64,000 nucleotides of DNA from the NCBI RefSeq assembly GCF_042684485.1, contig NZ_JBHULM010000011.1, positions 682,001 through 746,000 of the forward strand, in the 5' to 3' direction. The notes below the pieces were generated by a model. That model was not told the origin of the DNA and ran no database searches. It saw nothing but the letters and a program-made list of their open reading frames with translations. A program made the position numbers and the translations under genes. This document shows, piece by piece, positions 1-7,963 of the stretch. How positions within the stretch are numbered: the first letter of the stretch is position 1; the number at the start of each line of letters is the position of its first letter. The stretch comes from Oceanihabitans gracilariae (lineage in GTDB: Bacteria; Bacteroidota; Bacteroidia; Flavobacteriales; Flavobacteriaceae).

Positions 1-1003
1 TTTTGTTTGCTGGAGCTAAAAAGACTTCATAATTTTTACTTTGTAACAGCCTTAAATCTTCCTTTCGTAAAGCATCAACCTCTTCTATTATAGACTCCAT
101 ATTTACAGGAGTTACAATACGTTTAGGCGACTTTGTTTGTGTTTTTAAGGTGTTAGATAGGTTGTCTAATATTTTAGGTTTATCTTCAAAAGCATGAGAC
201 AACATATAGGTTTTCTTTCTTAAAAACTCTGAAAAATTCTCAATAGTAGTATGCTCTTTTTGGTCTGCTACACTAATTGGTTTTCCTATTCTAACCTTAA
301 TAACTCTACGTTTTTGCGTTAAAAGCTCTGAAGGTAATTTAGCGGTTCTAAAAGTATCGCTAATTTTAGAAAGCTTATAAAACAACTTAGAGTTTTTGGC
401 ATGAAAATAAATAGGAACCACAGGAACTTCTGCTTTTTTAATAAGCTTAATTGCTGTTTCTTCCCAAGGTTTATCAACTACTAATTTACCATCTTTATAA
501 GTAGAAACTTCTCCTGCAGGAAAAAGCCCTAAAGGATGTCCTTCACGCAAATGCATAATGGCATTTTTAAAACCTGCAACGCTAGATTTTACATCTTTTC
601 TGTCTTCAAAAGGATTTACAGGCATGATGTAAGGCTTCATTGGCACAATACGATGAAGCAAGAAGTTTGCTATTATCTTAAAGTCTTTTCTTTGTTCTAG
701 CATAAGCTTTAAAAGCAAAATACCATCAATACCACCAAGCGGATGGTTAGAAACAGTGATGTAAGCACCATCTTTTGGCAAACGTTTTAAATCTTCTTCT
801 GGAATTTCAAATTTTATCTGGAATTCTTCTAAAATAGCTTCTAAAAAAGGTAAGTCTTTTAAGTTTTTATTGCGATTATAGATCTTATTTAAGGTAGAAA
901 TTTTTAAAACTTTCATAAGTAACCAACCACAAAATGTACCTATAAAACCATACTTATCTACATGTATAGCCTTTGCTACTTCTTTTGCTGTTACTAGACT
1001 CAT
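1..1003 (-). CDS. PlsC/OlsF-like acyltransferase, C-terminus cut by window edge
   Basis: Read from the ATG at 1003 on the minus strand; 334 codons are visible and the frame is still open at base 1, so the protein is partial. The visible part is an acyltransferase fold of the lysophospholipid acyltransferase type: a SNHPLGGIDG block (an HX5D variant of the usual HX4D catalytic motif), then LGLFPAGEVS, which corresponds to the FPEGTRS substrate motif, and VPVVPIYF. This variant set is what I know from the N-terminal half of OlsF-type bifunctional enzymes of Flavobacteria, which also have a GNAT half and make ornithine or glycine lipids. Whether the second half is present cannot be seen. A simple lysophospholipid acyltransferase is the alternative. 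Confidence 0.75.
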   Translation of the reverse strand, partial: MSLVTAKEVAKAIHVDKYGFIGTFCGWLLMKVLKISTLNKIYNRNKNLKDLPFLEAILEEFQIKFEIPEEDLKRLPKDGAYITVSNHPLGGIDGILLLKLMLEQRKDFKIIANFLLHRIVPMKPYIMPVNPFEDRKDVKSSVAGFKNAIMHLREGHPLGLFPAGEVSTYKDGKLVVDKPWEETAIKLIKKAEVPVVPIYFHAKNSKLFYKLSKISDTFRTAKLPSELLTQKRRVIKVRIGKPISVADQKEHTTIENFSEFLRKKTYMLSHAFEDKPKILDNLSNTLKTQTKSPKRIVTPVNMESIIEEVDALRKEDLRLLQSKNYEVFLAPANK

Positions 1004-1109
1004 AATTGTTTTTTTATGCTGATTTTTTTTCAGTAACTTTTTTAAAATTACATCAATTTATAAAGATACTGAATCAAGTTCATTACCTAATCGCAAATGT
1101 AATAAATGT

Positions 1110-2360
1110 TTACTTAGTAACAATCTGTGTTGTTGCTTGTGTTACTTGTTTTAATAGTACAAATTTATCTTTTTCTAATTGGCTAACAACTTGCTCATTA
1201 CTGTGCCTAACAGTATATAAAGACACGTTTTCATTGTAAACCACTCTAAATTTTGCCTTTAAATGCTGCAGTAATTTATCTAAATTATCATAATTATTTT
1301 CTATACAAACAGAAAAACTAATTGCCGAGTTTTGTATCACTCCTACTTTCATTTTATACAGGTGAAGCAAGCTAAATATTTCGCTAATATTTTCTTCTAC
1401 TATATAAGAAAAGTCTAAAGAAGAAAGCGAGATTAAAACCTGGTTTTTCTTTACAATAAAGCAAGGTATATTAGGCTCTAAATCTACACCTTTACTAACA
1501 ACAGTACCTGCTGCTTCTGGGTTTAAAAAAGATTTAACGTATAAGGGAATTTCCTTTTTTTGTAAAGGTTGTAATGTTTTTGGGTGTATTACAGAAGCGC
1601 CATAAAACGCTAATTCTATTGCTTCTCTATAAGATATTTTGTTTAGCAATTGTGCGTTTTCAAAATAACGAGGATCGGCATTTAAAACTCCAGGAACATC
1701 TTTCCAGATGGTTACACTTTCTGCATTTAAACAATAAGCAAAAATAGCAGCTGTGTAATCGCTTCCTTCTCTTCCTAAAGTGGTCGTAAAATTATTAGCA
1801 TCACTACCTATAAATCCTTGAGTTATGTGTAAAGTATTGGCATTAAAATTAGCACTAATCTGGTTTTTGGTAGTTTCCCAATCTACATTTGCTCTTCGGT
1901 AATAGTTATCTGTTTTAATAAACTCTCTTACATCTAGCCACGTATTTGTAATTCCTTCTTGATTAAAATAAGCACTAATAATGGTTGTAGAAACTAATTC
2001 GCCATAACCAATAGTTTGATCATACACGTAATTATAATCTGGTGATTTATTGGTTTTAAAAAACGCATTTAATTCATCTAACAGAGTGTTAATGGTATTA
2101 AAAACAGGATGATTTTCACTAGTAAATAAATCTAATAAAATTTCATTGTGAAACTTTCTAACCTCCTGAATAGAACTCTGTAATGCTGCTTTATTATTAA
2201 AATAATTATCTATAACCACCTCTATAGAATTGGTGGTTTTACCCATTGCAGAAATGACTATTAAGGTATCCTTATAGCCTACTTTTTGTATGGTTTTTAC
2301 TAAGTTTTTTACACTTTCTGCATTTTTTACAGAGGCTCCTCCAAATTTAAAAACTCTCAT
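1110..2360 (-). CDS. Aspartate kinase
   Basis: Phosphorylates aspartate, the first step to lysine, threonine, methionine and diaminopimelate. The 416-residue product begins MRVFKFGGASV, the aspartokinase KFGGxSV signature, has the GREGSDYTAA substrate block in the middle and WKDVPGV further on, followed by a C-terminal ACT-type regulatory part. The length fits a monofunctional enzyme with a reduced regulatory region; there is no homoserine dehydrogenase domain. Its start codon overlaps the stop of the upstream GNAT gene by four bases, so the two are translationally coupled. The lysC/thrA-type paralogue cannot be decided from one copy. Confidence 0.9.
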   Translation of the reverse strand: MRVFKFGGASVKNAESVKNLVKTIQKVGYKDTLIVISAMGKTTNSIEVVIDNYFNNKAALQSSIQEVRKFHNEILLDLFTSENHPVFNTINTLLDELNAFFKTNKSPDYNYVYDQTIGYGELVSTTIISAYFNQEGITNTWLDVREFIKTDNYYRRANVDWETTKNQISANFNANTLHITQGFIGSDANNFTTTLGREGSDYTAAIFAYCLNAESVTIWKDVPGVLNADPRYFENAQLLNKISYREAIELAFYGASVIHPKTLQPLQKKEIPLYVKSFLNPEAAGTVVSKGVDLEPNIPCFIVKKNQVLISLSSLDFSYIVEENISEIFSLLHLYKMKVGVIQNSAISFSVCIENNYDNLDKLLQHLKAKFRVVYNENVSLYTVRHSNEQVVSQLEKDKFVLLKQVTQATTQIVTK

Positions 2361-2836
2361 ATATTTTTTAAATAGTTTTGAATGCCTTCAGCATCTAGCT
2401 GCACTACATCCCAATCTCTAAGTACCTTAGCTCCTTTTTTCTCATAAAACTTTATAGCAGGTTCGTTCCAATCAATTACTTCCCAATTGATTCTTCTTGC
2501 GCCAAGTGAGTTTGCATAGATAACAACTTGATTTAAAAGTAAAGTACCAAGACCTTTTCCTCTATATTTATTACTCACTATTAAATCTTCTAAATGTATT
2601 ATTTTACCTTTCCATGTAGAATATCTATTATAAACCAAGGCAATACCTGCAATTTCATTATTATATTCTGCTACAAAGCATTTAAAAACAGGGTTTGCAC
2701 CAAAACCGTCTTTCTCTAAATCTTCAACCGTAACTTCTACTGCATCTGGTTCTTTTTCAAAAACGGCAAGTTCTACAATTAAATCTAAGATTTGTTTTGC
2801 GTCTTTTATTGTTGCTTCTCTTATAATAAAGTCCAT
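2357..2836 (-). CDS. GNAT acetyltransferase, diamine/SSAT type
   Basis: A 159-residue single-domain GNAT protein. It has the N-terminal IREATIKDA strand, the HLEDLIV strand and the acetyl-CoA loop YRGKGLGTLL, followed by the motif B segment NEPAIKFYEKKGAKV. This order and the ExD-rich N-terminal helix resemble spermidine/spermine or thialysine N-acetyltransferases (SSAT group), so the acceptor is probably a small amine, but this is inference. It is the first gene of a two-gene minus-strand unit with aspartate kinase. Confidence 0.8.
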   Translation of the reverse strand: MDFIIREATIKDAKQILDLIVELAVFEKEPDAVEVTVEDLEKDGFGANPVFKCFVAEYNNEIAGIALVYNRYSTWKGKIIHLEDLIVSNKYRGKGLGTLLLNQVVIYANSLGARRINWEVIDWNEPAIKFYEKKGAKVLRDWDVVQLDAEGIQNYLKNI

Positions 2837-2954
2837 ATGTTAATTTTAATTTCAAATATAGTTTAAAGCCATTAAATTTTATGCATTAAATGTAAACGAT
2901 AACGTTGTAGTTTCTTAAAAAATACGATATTTGTAAAAACCTTAAAAAGCTATT

Positions 2955-3959
2955 ATGTCTAGAACAAAACAAACATTAGGAGAATTTATTATAGAAAACC
3001 AAACCTCTTTTAAATACACTTCTGGAGAGTTATCTAGACTAATAAACTCTATTAGGTTAGCTGCAAAAGTAGTTAATCACGAAGTAAACAAAGCAGGATT
3101 AGTAGACATTATTGGAGCAGCTGGAGATGTTAATATTCAAGGAGAAGACCAACAAAAACTAGATGTATATGCCAATGATAAGTTTATACAAACGCTAACC
3201 AAGCGTAACATTGTTTGTGGTATTGCTAGTGAAGAAGAAGATGATTTTATTGCTATTAATAGCCAAGATGAAAACAACCAAAACAAATATGTTGTATTAA
3301 TAGATCCGTTAGATGGTTCTTCTAATATTGATGTAAATGTGTCTGTAGGTACTATTTTTTCTATCTATAGAAGAGTAACTCCTGTAGGAACTCCTGTTAC
3401 TATAGAAGATTTTTTACAAAAAGGAGAACAACAAGTTGCTGCTGGTTATATTGTTTATGGTACTTCTACCATGATTGTTTATACCACTGGAGATGGTGTA
3501 AATGGCTTTACTCTAAATCCAGCAATTGGTACTTTTTACTTATCACATCCTAATATGCAATTTCCTTTAGATGGTAAAATTTACTCTGTAAATGAAGGTA
3601 ACTATGTACATTTTCCCCAAGGCGTAAAAAACTATATTAAATACTGCCAAATGGAAGAAGGAGATAGACCATATACTAGTAGATATATTGGTTCTTTAGT
3701 TTCCGATTTTCATAGAAACATGATTAAAGGAGGTATTTACATGTACCCTAAAAGTTCTAAAAATGAAGAAGGTAAATTGCGTTTATTATATGAATGTAAT
3801 CCTATGGCATTTCTAGCAGAACAAGCTAACGGAAAAGCAAGTGATGGTTTTAACAGAATTATGGAAATTCAACCAACAGAGCTTCACCAACGCGTTCCTT
3901 TTTTATGCGGAAGTAAAAATATGGTAGAAAAGGCAGAAGAGTTTATGCGAAAAGCTTAA
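2955..3959 (+). CDS. fbp: Fructose-1,6-bisphosphatase, class I
   Basis: Hydrolyses fructose-1,6-bisphosphate in gluconeogenesis, a step needed when growth depends on uronates or amino acids. The 334-residue protein has the class I metal site: the acidic run ASEEEDDF around residues 92-98 and DPLDGSSN at 117-124, plus the C-terminal YECNPMAFLAEQANG block near residue 280. Length and order are normal for the family. A promoter-like pair lies just upstream (TTG at 2905, GATATTTG ending at 2933, 18-base spacer), so the gene is probably transcribed alone from there. Confidence 0.95.
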   Translation: MSRTKQTLGEFIIENQTSFKYTSGELSRLINSIRLAAKVVNHEVNKAGLVDIIGAAGDVNIQGEDQQKLDVYANDKFIQTLTKRNIVCGIASEEEDDFIAINSQDENNQNKYVVLIDPLDGSSNIDVNVSVGTIFSIYRRVTPVGTPVTIEDFLQKGEQQVAAGYIVYGTSTMIVYTTGDGVNGFTLNPAIGTFYLSHPNMQFPLDGKIYSVNEGNYVHFPQGVKNYIKYCQMEEGDRPYTSRYIGSLVSDFHRNMIKGGIYMYPKSSKNEEGKLRLLYECNPMAFLAEQANGKASDGFNRIMEIQPTELHQRVPFLCGSKNMVEKAEEFMRKA

Positions 3960-4032
3960 AATTTAATAGCCTAAGCCATTCTTTTTTTCATTACTTTTGT
4001 TATTACCTTTTTTAATAAACAGTTATATTACA

Positions 4033-4395
4033 ATGGCTAAAGAAAAACATATAAACAATACTACTTTAAATAATAGTCCTGATATTGAAGCTTCTTCAAA
4101 AATTGATGCTATAAAACAGCTTATTTTTGGTGAAAACATGCAGGCTTATGAAAGTGAGTTTGAAGCTGTAAAAAATGACATTCTTTCCAAAAAACAAGAA
4201 TTAGAGTCGTTAATTGATGAAGTAAGAAATGAATTACTTCAAAATATTGACAACCTAAGCACAGACATTAACATAAGAATTACAGATCTTGAAAATTCTT
4301 TTAATGACAAAGCAGACCGTCTTGACGAAAAGAAACTAGACAGAAAATTATTTGGTGAAATGCTAATGAATCTTGGAGAAAAAATAAGTAAGTAA
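4033..4395 (+). CDS. Small coiled-coil protein of the GTPase module
   Basis: A 120-residue, strongly charged, mostly helical protein. I start it at the ATG at 4033 because the upstream frame only offers a TTG. The middle (about residues 20-100) is predicted coiled coil by its heptad-like hydrophobic spacing. The ends carry KQLIFGENMQAYE and KLFGEMLMNLGEKI, which from memory resemble segments at the N-terminus of some large proteobacterial and cyanobacterial OmpA-family proteins; the next gene resembles the part that follows in those proteins. That similarity is recollection and unverified. It lies 18 bases before the next gene and is probably its co-transcribed partner. Function unknown. Confidence 0.7.
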   Translation: MAKEKHINNTTLNNSPDIEASSKIDAIKQLIFGENMQAYESEFEAVKNDILSKKQELESLIDEVRNELLQNIDNLSTDINIRITDLENSFNDKADRLDEKKLDRKLFGEMLMNLGEKISK

Positions 4396-4413
4396 TCTAA
4401 ATTACTACAACTT

Positions 4414-5232
4414 ATGAATCAAGAAGATAAACTTAAAATACTCAAAGACATCTTACTTACGGATGAGAGAGAGTATGCCTTATCGATTCATGAAAAAATA
4501 AAAACTCTTGAAGATACCATAAACCAAAAACCCAATTTATCTGAAAAAGTAGACCCTATTATTCAAGACAAACTCAATGAGTTTGTTCAAGAAATGCCAA
4601 AAACATTAGGTCCTACTATTACACAAACCTTAAAAACAGAAATAAAAAACTCACAAGATGCAGTTGTAGAAGCATTGTACCCTATTTTAGGTAGAATGAT
4701 AAAAAAGTACATTCAAAATGAATTTGCAATGCTATCTGAAAAAATTAATAAGCAAGTAAATAATACGTTTACTTTTAAAAGTTTTAAACGTAAAATTAAA
4801 GCAAAAGCCACAGGTGTAAGCGAAGTAGATTTAATTATGCAAGAGCAATATGCTCCTAGATTAAATCAATTTTTGGTTATTGAAAAAGGTTCTGGCTTAT
4901 TAATTTCTAAATATTCAAGAACAGATGATATAGATGAAGATATGGTTGCAGGAATGCTTACTGCTATTAAGAGCTTTGTTGAAGATGCATTTAAAAAAAA
5001 CAACCAAAATCTAGAACTTATTGAATATGAAACTTATAGTATTTATATTCAAAATTTTTCTTCTTATTATATTGCAGTTGCAATTTCTGGCATATTTAAT
5101 GCTAGTCATAAAAGTAAATTAGAAGATAAATTGTTACACTTTGCCCAAAACGAAATAAACAAAACCGACTTAAAGAACACAGAATCATTAACTAAAAAAT
5201 TAAAAGCATATTTTGCTAATGAGTATTTCTAA
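4414..5232 (+). CDS. Longin/roadblock-like protein next to a small GTPase
   Basis: A 272-residue soluble protein without signal peptide. Residues 1-130 are helical (coiled-coil-like, including VVEALYPILGRMIKKYI). Residues about 150-250 form an alpha/beta domain with GSGLLISKYSR, then DEDMVAGMLTAIKSFVEDAF and a strand-rich end IYIQNFSSYYIAVAISG. Strand-helix-strand domains with such a long central helix are typical of roadblock or longin regulators of Ras-like GTPases, and a GTPase gene follows with a 14-base overlap. The same DMVxGMLTAIxxFVxDxF pattern is known to me from OmpA-family proteins of other phyla. The regulator role is inferred from context. Confidence 0.65.
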   Translation: MNQEDKLKILKDILLTDEREYALSIHEKIKTLEDTINQKPNLSEKVDPIIQDKLNEFVQEMPKTLGPTITQTLKTEIKNSQDAVVEALYPILGRMIKKYIQNEFAMLSEKINKQVNNTFTFKSFKRKIKAKATGVSEVDLIMQEQYAPRLNQFLVIEKGSGLLISKYSRTDDIDEDMVAGMLTAIKSFVEDAFKKNNQNLELIEYETYSIYIQNFSSYYIAVAISGIFNASHKSKLEDKLLHFAQNEINKTDLKNTESLTKKLKAYFANEYF

Positions 5233-5710
5233 AAAAATTATTTTATTAGGTCATTTCGGAGTTGGTAAGTCGTCACTAATACGACGTTTTGTAGAAGACA
5301 CTTTTACAGACAATTACAAAGTAACTATTGGTGTACATATATTAAAAAAAGAAGTAAACATATCTAAAGAAGAAGCCGTCTCTTTAATTATATGGGATTT
5401 AGAAGGTAATGATGATATTACTAATACTAGAGCTTCTTATATGTTAGGTACTAGTGGTATTATTTATGTATTTGACCTGTCTAGACCAGCTACATACAAG
5501 CAACTTGAAAGTGATATAAATTATATTAAAACAAACTACCCAAATACACCTGTTAAAGTGGTAGGAAACAAAAAAGACTTAGTAACTAAAGACTTTTTAA
5601 AAGAAAACAACGACAATTTTAAACCGTTTGTCGATTTTTTTACAAGTGCTAAAGCAAATACTAAAGTTAATGATCTATTCTCTACATTAGCTAAAGAACT
5701 AATACATTAA
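5219..5710 (+). CDS. Ras/Rab-like small GTPase
   Basis: A 163-residue protein that is a single G domain. Visible motifs: P-loop GHFGVGKSS (11-19), switch I threonine in KVTIG (T36), DLEG (60-63) for G3, NKKD (117-120) for G4 and SAK (143-145) for G5. In G3 the residue after the glycine is N64 where Ras and Rab proteins have the catalytic glutamine, and the usual alanine is E62, so intrinsic hydrolysis may be slow. The protein ends LIH with no lipidation cysteine. I chose ATG 5219 over the TTG six bases upstream. Overlap with the preceding gene and four-base gap to the kinase gene argue for one operon. Confidence 0.85.
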   Translation: MSISKKIILLGHFGVGKSSLIRRFVEDTFTDNYKVTIGVHILKKEVNISKEEAVSLIIWDLEGNDDITNTRASYMLGTSGIIYVFDLSRPATYKQLESDINYIKTNYPNTPVKVVGNKKDLVTKDFLKENNDNFKPFVDFFTSAKANTKVNDLFSTLAKELIH

Positions 5711-5714
5711 CAAA

Positions 5715-7238
5715 ATGCTTTCAGAATACAAAACAGTTCACCAAAAAGCTATATATCAATACCTTATAATAGATAGAGATGGAGTTATCATAGAGTCTGA
5801 TGATACTTTTTTTGCTAATATACATTCGCAAAACATTATCACTTTACATCCATTTTTTTATAGTATTGCAAATTTATTAGACACAAAAAAAGACCAAGAG
5901 CTTTTATTTTCATGTATACATTTAGATACAGACAATAAAAGTATTATAGCAGACATAACACTTAAAACGTTTACAAAAGCAAACCCGCTTTTAATCATTC
6001 AAGATTTAACACAACACTATAACAATTACCAGTTAACCGCTCAAAGACGAAACGAATCTGTTATTACTTCACAAATTCTTGAATTAAAAAACAAGTACTT
6101 AATAGAAAAAGAAGAGTTTAAAAATACGTTTATCGCTAATTTTAGTCATGAAATTAGAGAACCTCTTTCTGGTATAAGTACCTTTGTAGATATTTTAAAC
6201 AAAACCAACTTAAACGCAGAACAAACTGATTATTTAAATATCATTAAAACATCTTCAGACCATTTAAAACACATGATTGAAGATATTTTAGATATTTCTA
6301 AAATAGAAGTTGGGAAACTAAATCTTATAGAAGAGTCTTTTAATACTTCAGAATTTTTAGAAGATATTATTTTCACTTATAAAGTAAAAGCCGAAGAAAA
6401 AGGACTGTCTTTTAATAGTAGTATTGAAGACAAATTACCAAATTTCATCATAGGTGATCCTTACCGATTAAAGCAAATTCTAGGGAATCTACTAGATAAC
6501 GCCATTAAGTATACCAATAAAGGAAACATCACTTTAAATATTTCTTTAAATCAAATAAGAGCAAACAAAGCCAATATTCATTTTGAAATTATAGATACAG
6601 GTATTGGTATTGAAGAAGAAAATTTTGAAAACATTTTTACTAGCTTCACACAAATAAATCAAAACCATAAAATTAAAGGTACTGGTTTAGGTTTAGCTAT
6701 TGTTAAAAATCTAGTAGAATTAATGCATGGTAACATTGCTGTGGATAGTGATTTTAATAAAGGCACATCTATTTCTTTTAATTTAAGTTTTAAATTAGAC
6801 GAATCTTCAAAAAACAAAAAAGTAAAAAAGGTACAAAACGTACATGTTGAAGAAAACGAAAATAAAAAACACAACGTTCTACTAATAGAACACTCAGAAA
6901 TTACTCAACTTTCTGTACTTAAAATATTAGCAGCTCAAAAAAAGTATTTTTTAGATATTGTTTCTAATCCTGAAGATGTAATACCTATTTTAAAAAATCA
7001 AAAAGTAGATATTATTTTAATGGATATTAACTTACCAAATAAAACTGGTGATGTTCTAGCGCAAGAAATAAGACAACTTCCTGAAAAAGAACTTAAAAAA
7101 ATACCTATACTAGCTTTAACAGGAAAACTATTTCCTGAAGATTTAAAACGCTATAAAAAAGCTAAAATAAATGATGTTATTAGAAAACCTTTTAACGAAA
7201 AAAGTTTACTAAGAACTATTCATAAATACTTAAAATAA
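5715..7238 (+). CDS. Hybrid histidine kinase with C-terminal receiver
   Basis: A 507-residue soluble hybrid kinase. Residues 1-100 look like a PAS-type sensor, 105-140 a coiled coil, then HisKA with H145 in NFSHEIREPLSG, the N box with N262, G1 DTGIGIE (295-301), G2 GTGLGLAIV (322-330) and a receiver domain (385-507) with D437 as phosphoacceptor, T469 and K491. The receiver's usual acidic pair is E392-H393, so metal binding may be altered. There is no membrane segment, so it senses an internal signal, plausibly the state of the GTPase encoded four bases upstream. A terminator follows directly. Confidence 0.88.
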   Translation: MLSEYKTVHQKAIYQYLIIDRDGVIIESDDTFFANIHSQNIITLHPFFYSIANLLDTKKDQELLFSCIHLDTDNKSIIADITLKTFTKANPLLIIQDLTQHYNNYQLTAQRRNESVITSQILELKNKYLIEKEEFKNTFIANFSHEIREPLSGISTFVDILNKTNLNAEQTDYLNIIKTSSDHLKHMIEDILDISKIEVGKLNLIEESFNTSEFLEDIIFTYKVKAEEKGLSFNSSIEDKLPNFIIGDPYRLKQILGNLLDNAIKYTNKGNITLNISLNQIRANKANIHFEIIDTGIGIEEENFENIFTSFTQINQNHKIKGTGLGLAIVKNLVELMHGNIAVDSDFNKGTSISFNLSFKLDESSKNKKVKKVQNVHVEENENKKHNVLLIEHSEITQLSVLKILAAQKKYFLDIVSNPEDVIPILKNQKVDIILMDINLPNKTGDVLAQEIRQLPEKELKKIPILALTGKLFPEDLKRYKKAKINDVIRKPFNEKSLLRTIHKYLK

Positions 7239-7240
7239 AA

Positions 7241-7269
7241 AAAGGCGAACTATAAACAGTTCGCCTTTT
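7241..7269. terminator. Bidirectional intrinsic terminator
   Basis: An 11-bp perfect stem (aaaggcgaact / agttcgccttt) around a six-base loop, flanked by A and T runs. It lies between the hybrid kinase gene and the convergent TerB-like gene and can end transcription from both sides. Confidence 0.9.
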
Positions 7270-7293
7270 GTATTCTATAAAAATAAACAATTA

Positions 7294-7725
7294 CTATTTA
7301 TTCATTGTTTTAATTTCTTCCATAAAAGTATCTAAATCTACTTTATTACTAACTAAAGAAAGCGCTTTATCTACCACGTACTTTACGTTATCTGGAGAAA
7401 AACCTAAACCAACAGCTATTTTACGTAAAACTAAATCTTCATGTTCTCCTTCAATATGGTCTACATAAACCATTCTTGCTAAATCATACAAACGTTCTAA
7501 ACGTCTATCGTAAGTAGTTGGCGGATTAATATTATGAGATGCATAATCTTTTAAAATTATAGCATAATTCCCTTCACTAATATCTAAATTTCTAGCTAAA
7601 CGATCTAAAAACGCTTTTTCTTCATCAGAAATAACACCATCTTCCATTGCAACTCTTACAATTGAAGCAAAATGATCTTCATTACGCTTTTTAAACCCAC
7701 TATCAAATAAATCTGAAATTGACAT
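7294..7725 (-). CDS. TerB-like protein
   Basis: A 143-residue helical protein. I place the start at 7725 (MSISDLFDSG); the longer frame up to 7878 has an unlikely, poorly coded extension. The sequence EDHFASIVRVAMEDGVISDEE and the later helix pair fit the TerB/tellurite-resistance fold, a seven-helix bundle often used as a signalling or metal-associated module. No tellurite gene cluster is present here, so the name describes the fold only. It is transcribed divergently from mfd. Confidence 0.7.
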   Translation of the reverse strand: MSISDLFDSGFKKRNEDHFASIVRVAMEDGVISDEEKAFLDRLARNLDISEGNYAIILKDYASHNINPPTTYDRRLERLYDLARMVYVDHIEGEHEDLVLRKIAVGLGFSPDNVKYVVDKALSLVSNKVDLDTFMEEIKTMNK

Positions 7726-7881
7726 ATATTCTTTTTTTTTAGTATGGCAAAGATAATTAAACAAAACACTTTTTAAAACATTATTATTAGCTTTTTTCAA
7801 AGCCTTAAACCACATTTTTAAGCAGGTTAAATGTTCTCTTTTAAAGCCTATTTGGCTCTTTAAGTAAACTAAAAACAAGCA

Positions 7882-7897
7882 TGCATTATATAATGCA
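7882..7897. repeat. Perfect 16-bp palindrome upstream of mfd
   Basis: TGCATTATATAATGCA lies in the divergent region between the TerB-like gene and mfd. It could be an operator for either gene. No second copy was noticed in the window. Confidence 0.35.
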
Positions 7898-7963
7898 AAA
7901 AAAAAGGATGTATCTATGGCAAAAAAAACTCTAATACTTATCTTTACCCAAAACTATATTTAG

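Noticed and set aside
1006..1239. 77-codon forward frame across the end of aspartate kinase
   Set aside because: Overlaps the antisense of a real gene and its intergenic tail; hydrophobic by composition only.
3997..4032. TTG start extending the coiled-coil protein by 12 residues
   Set aside because: The extension is not charged or helical like the rest, and an ATG at 4033 has the normal A-rich leader.
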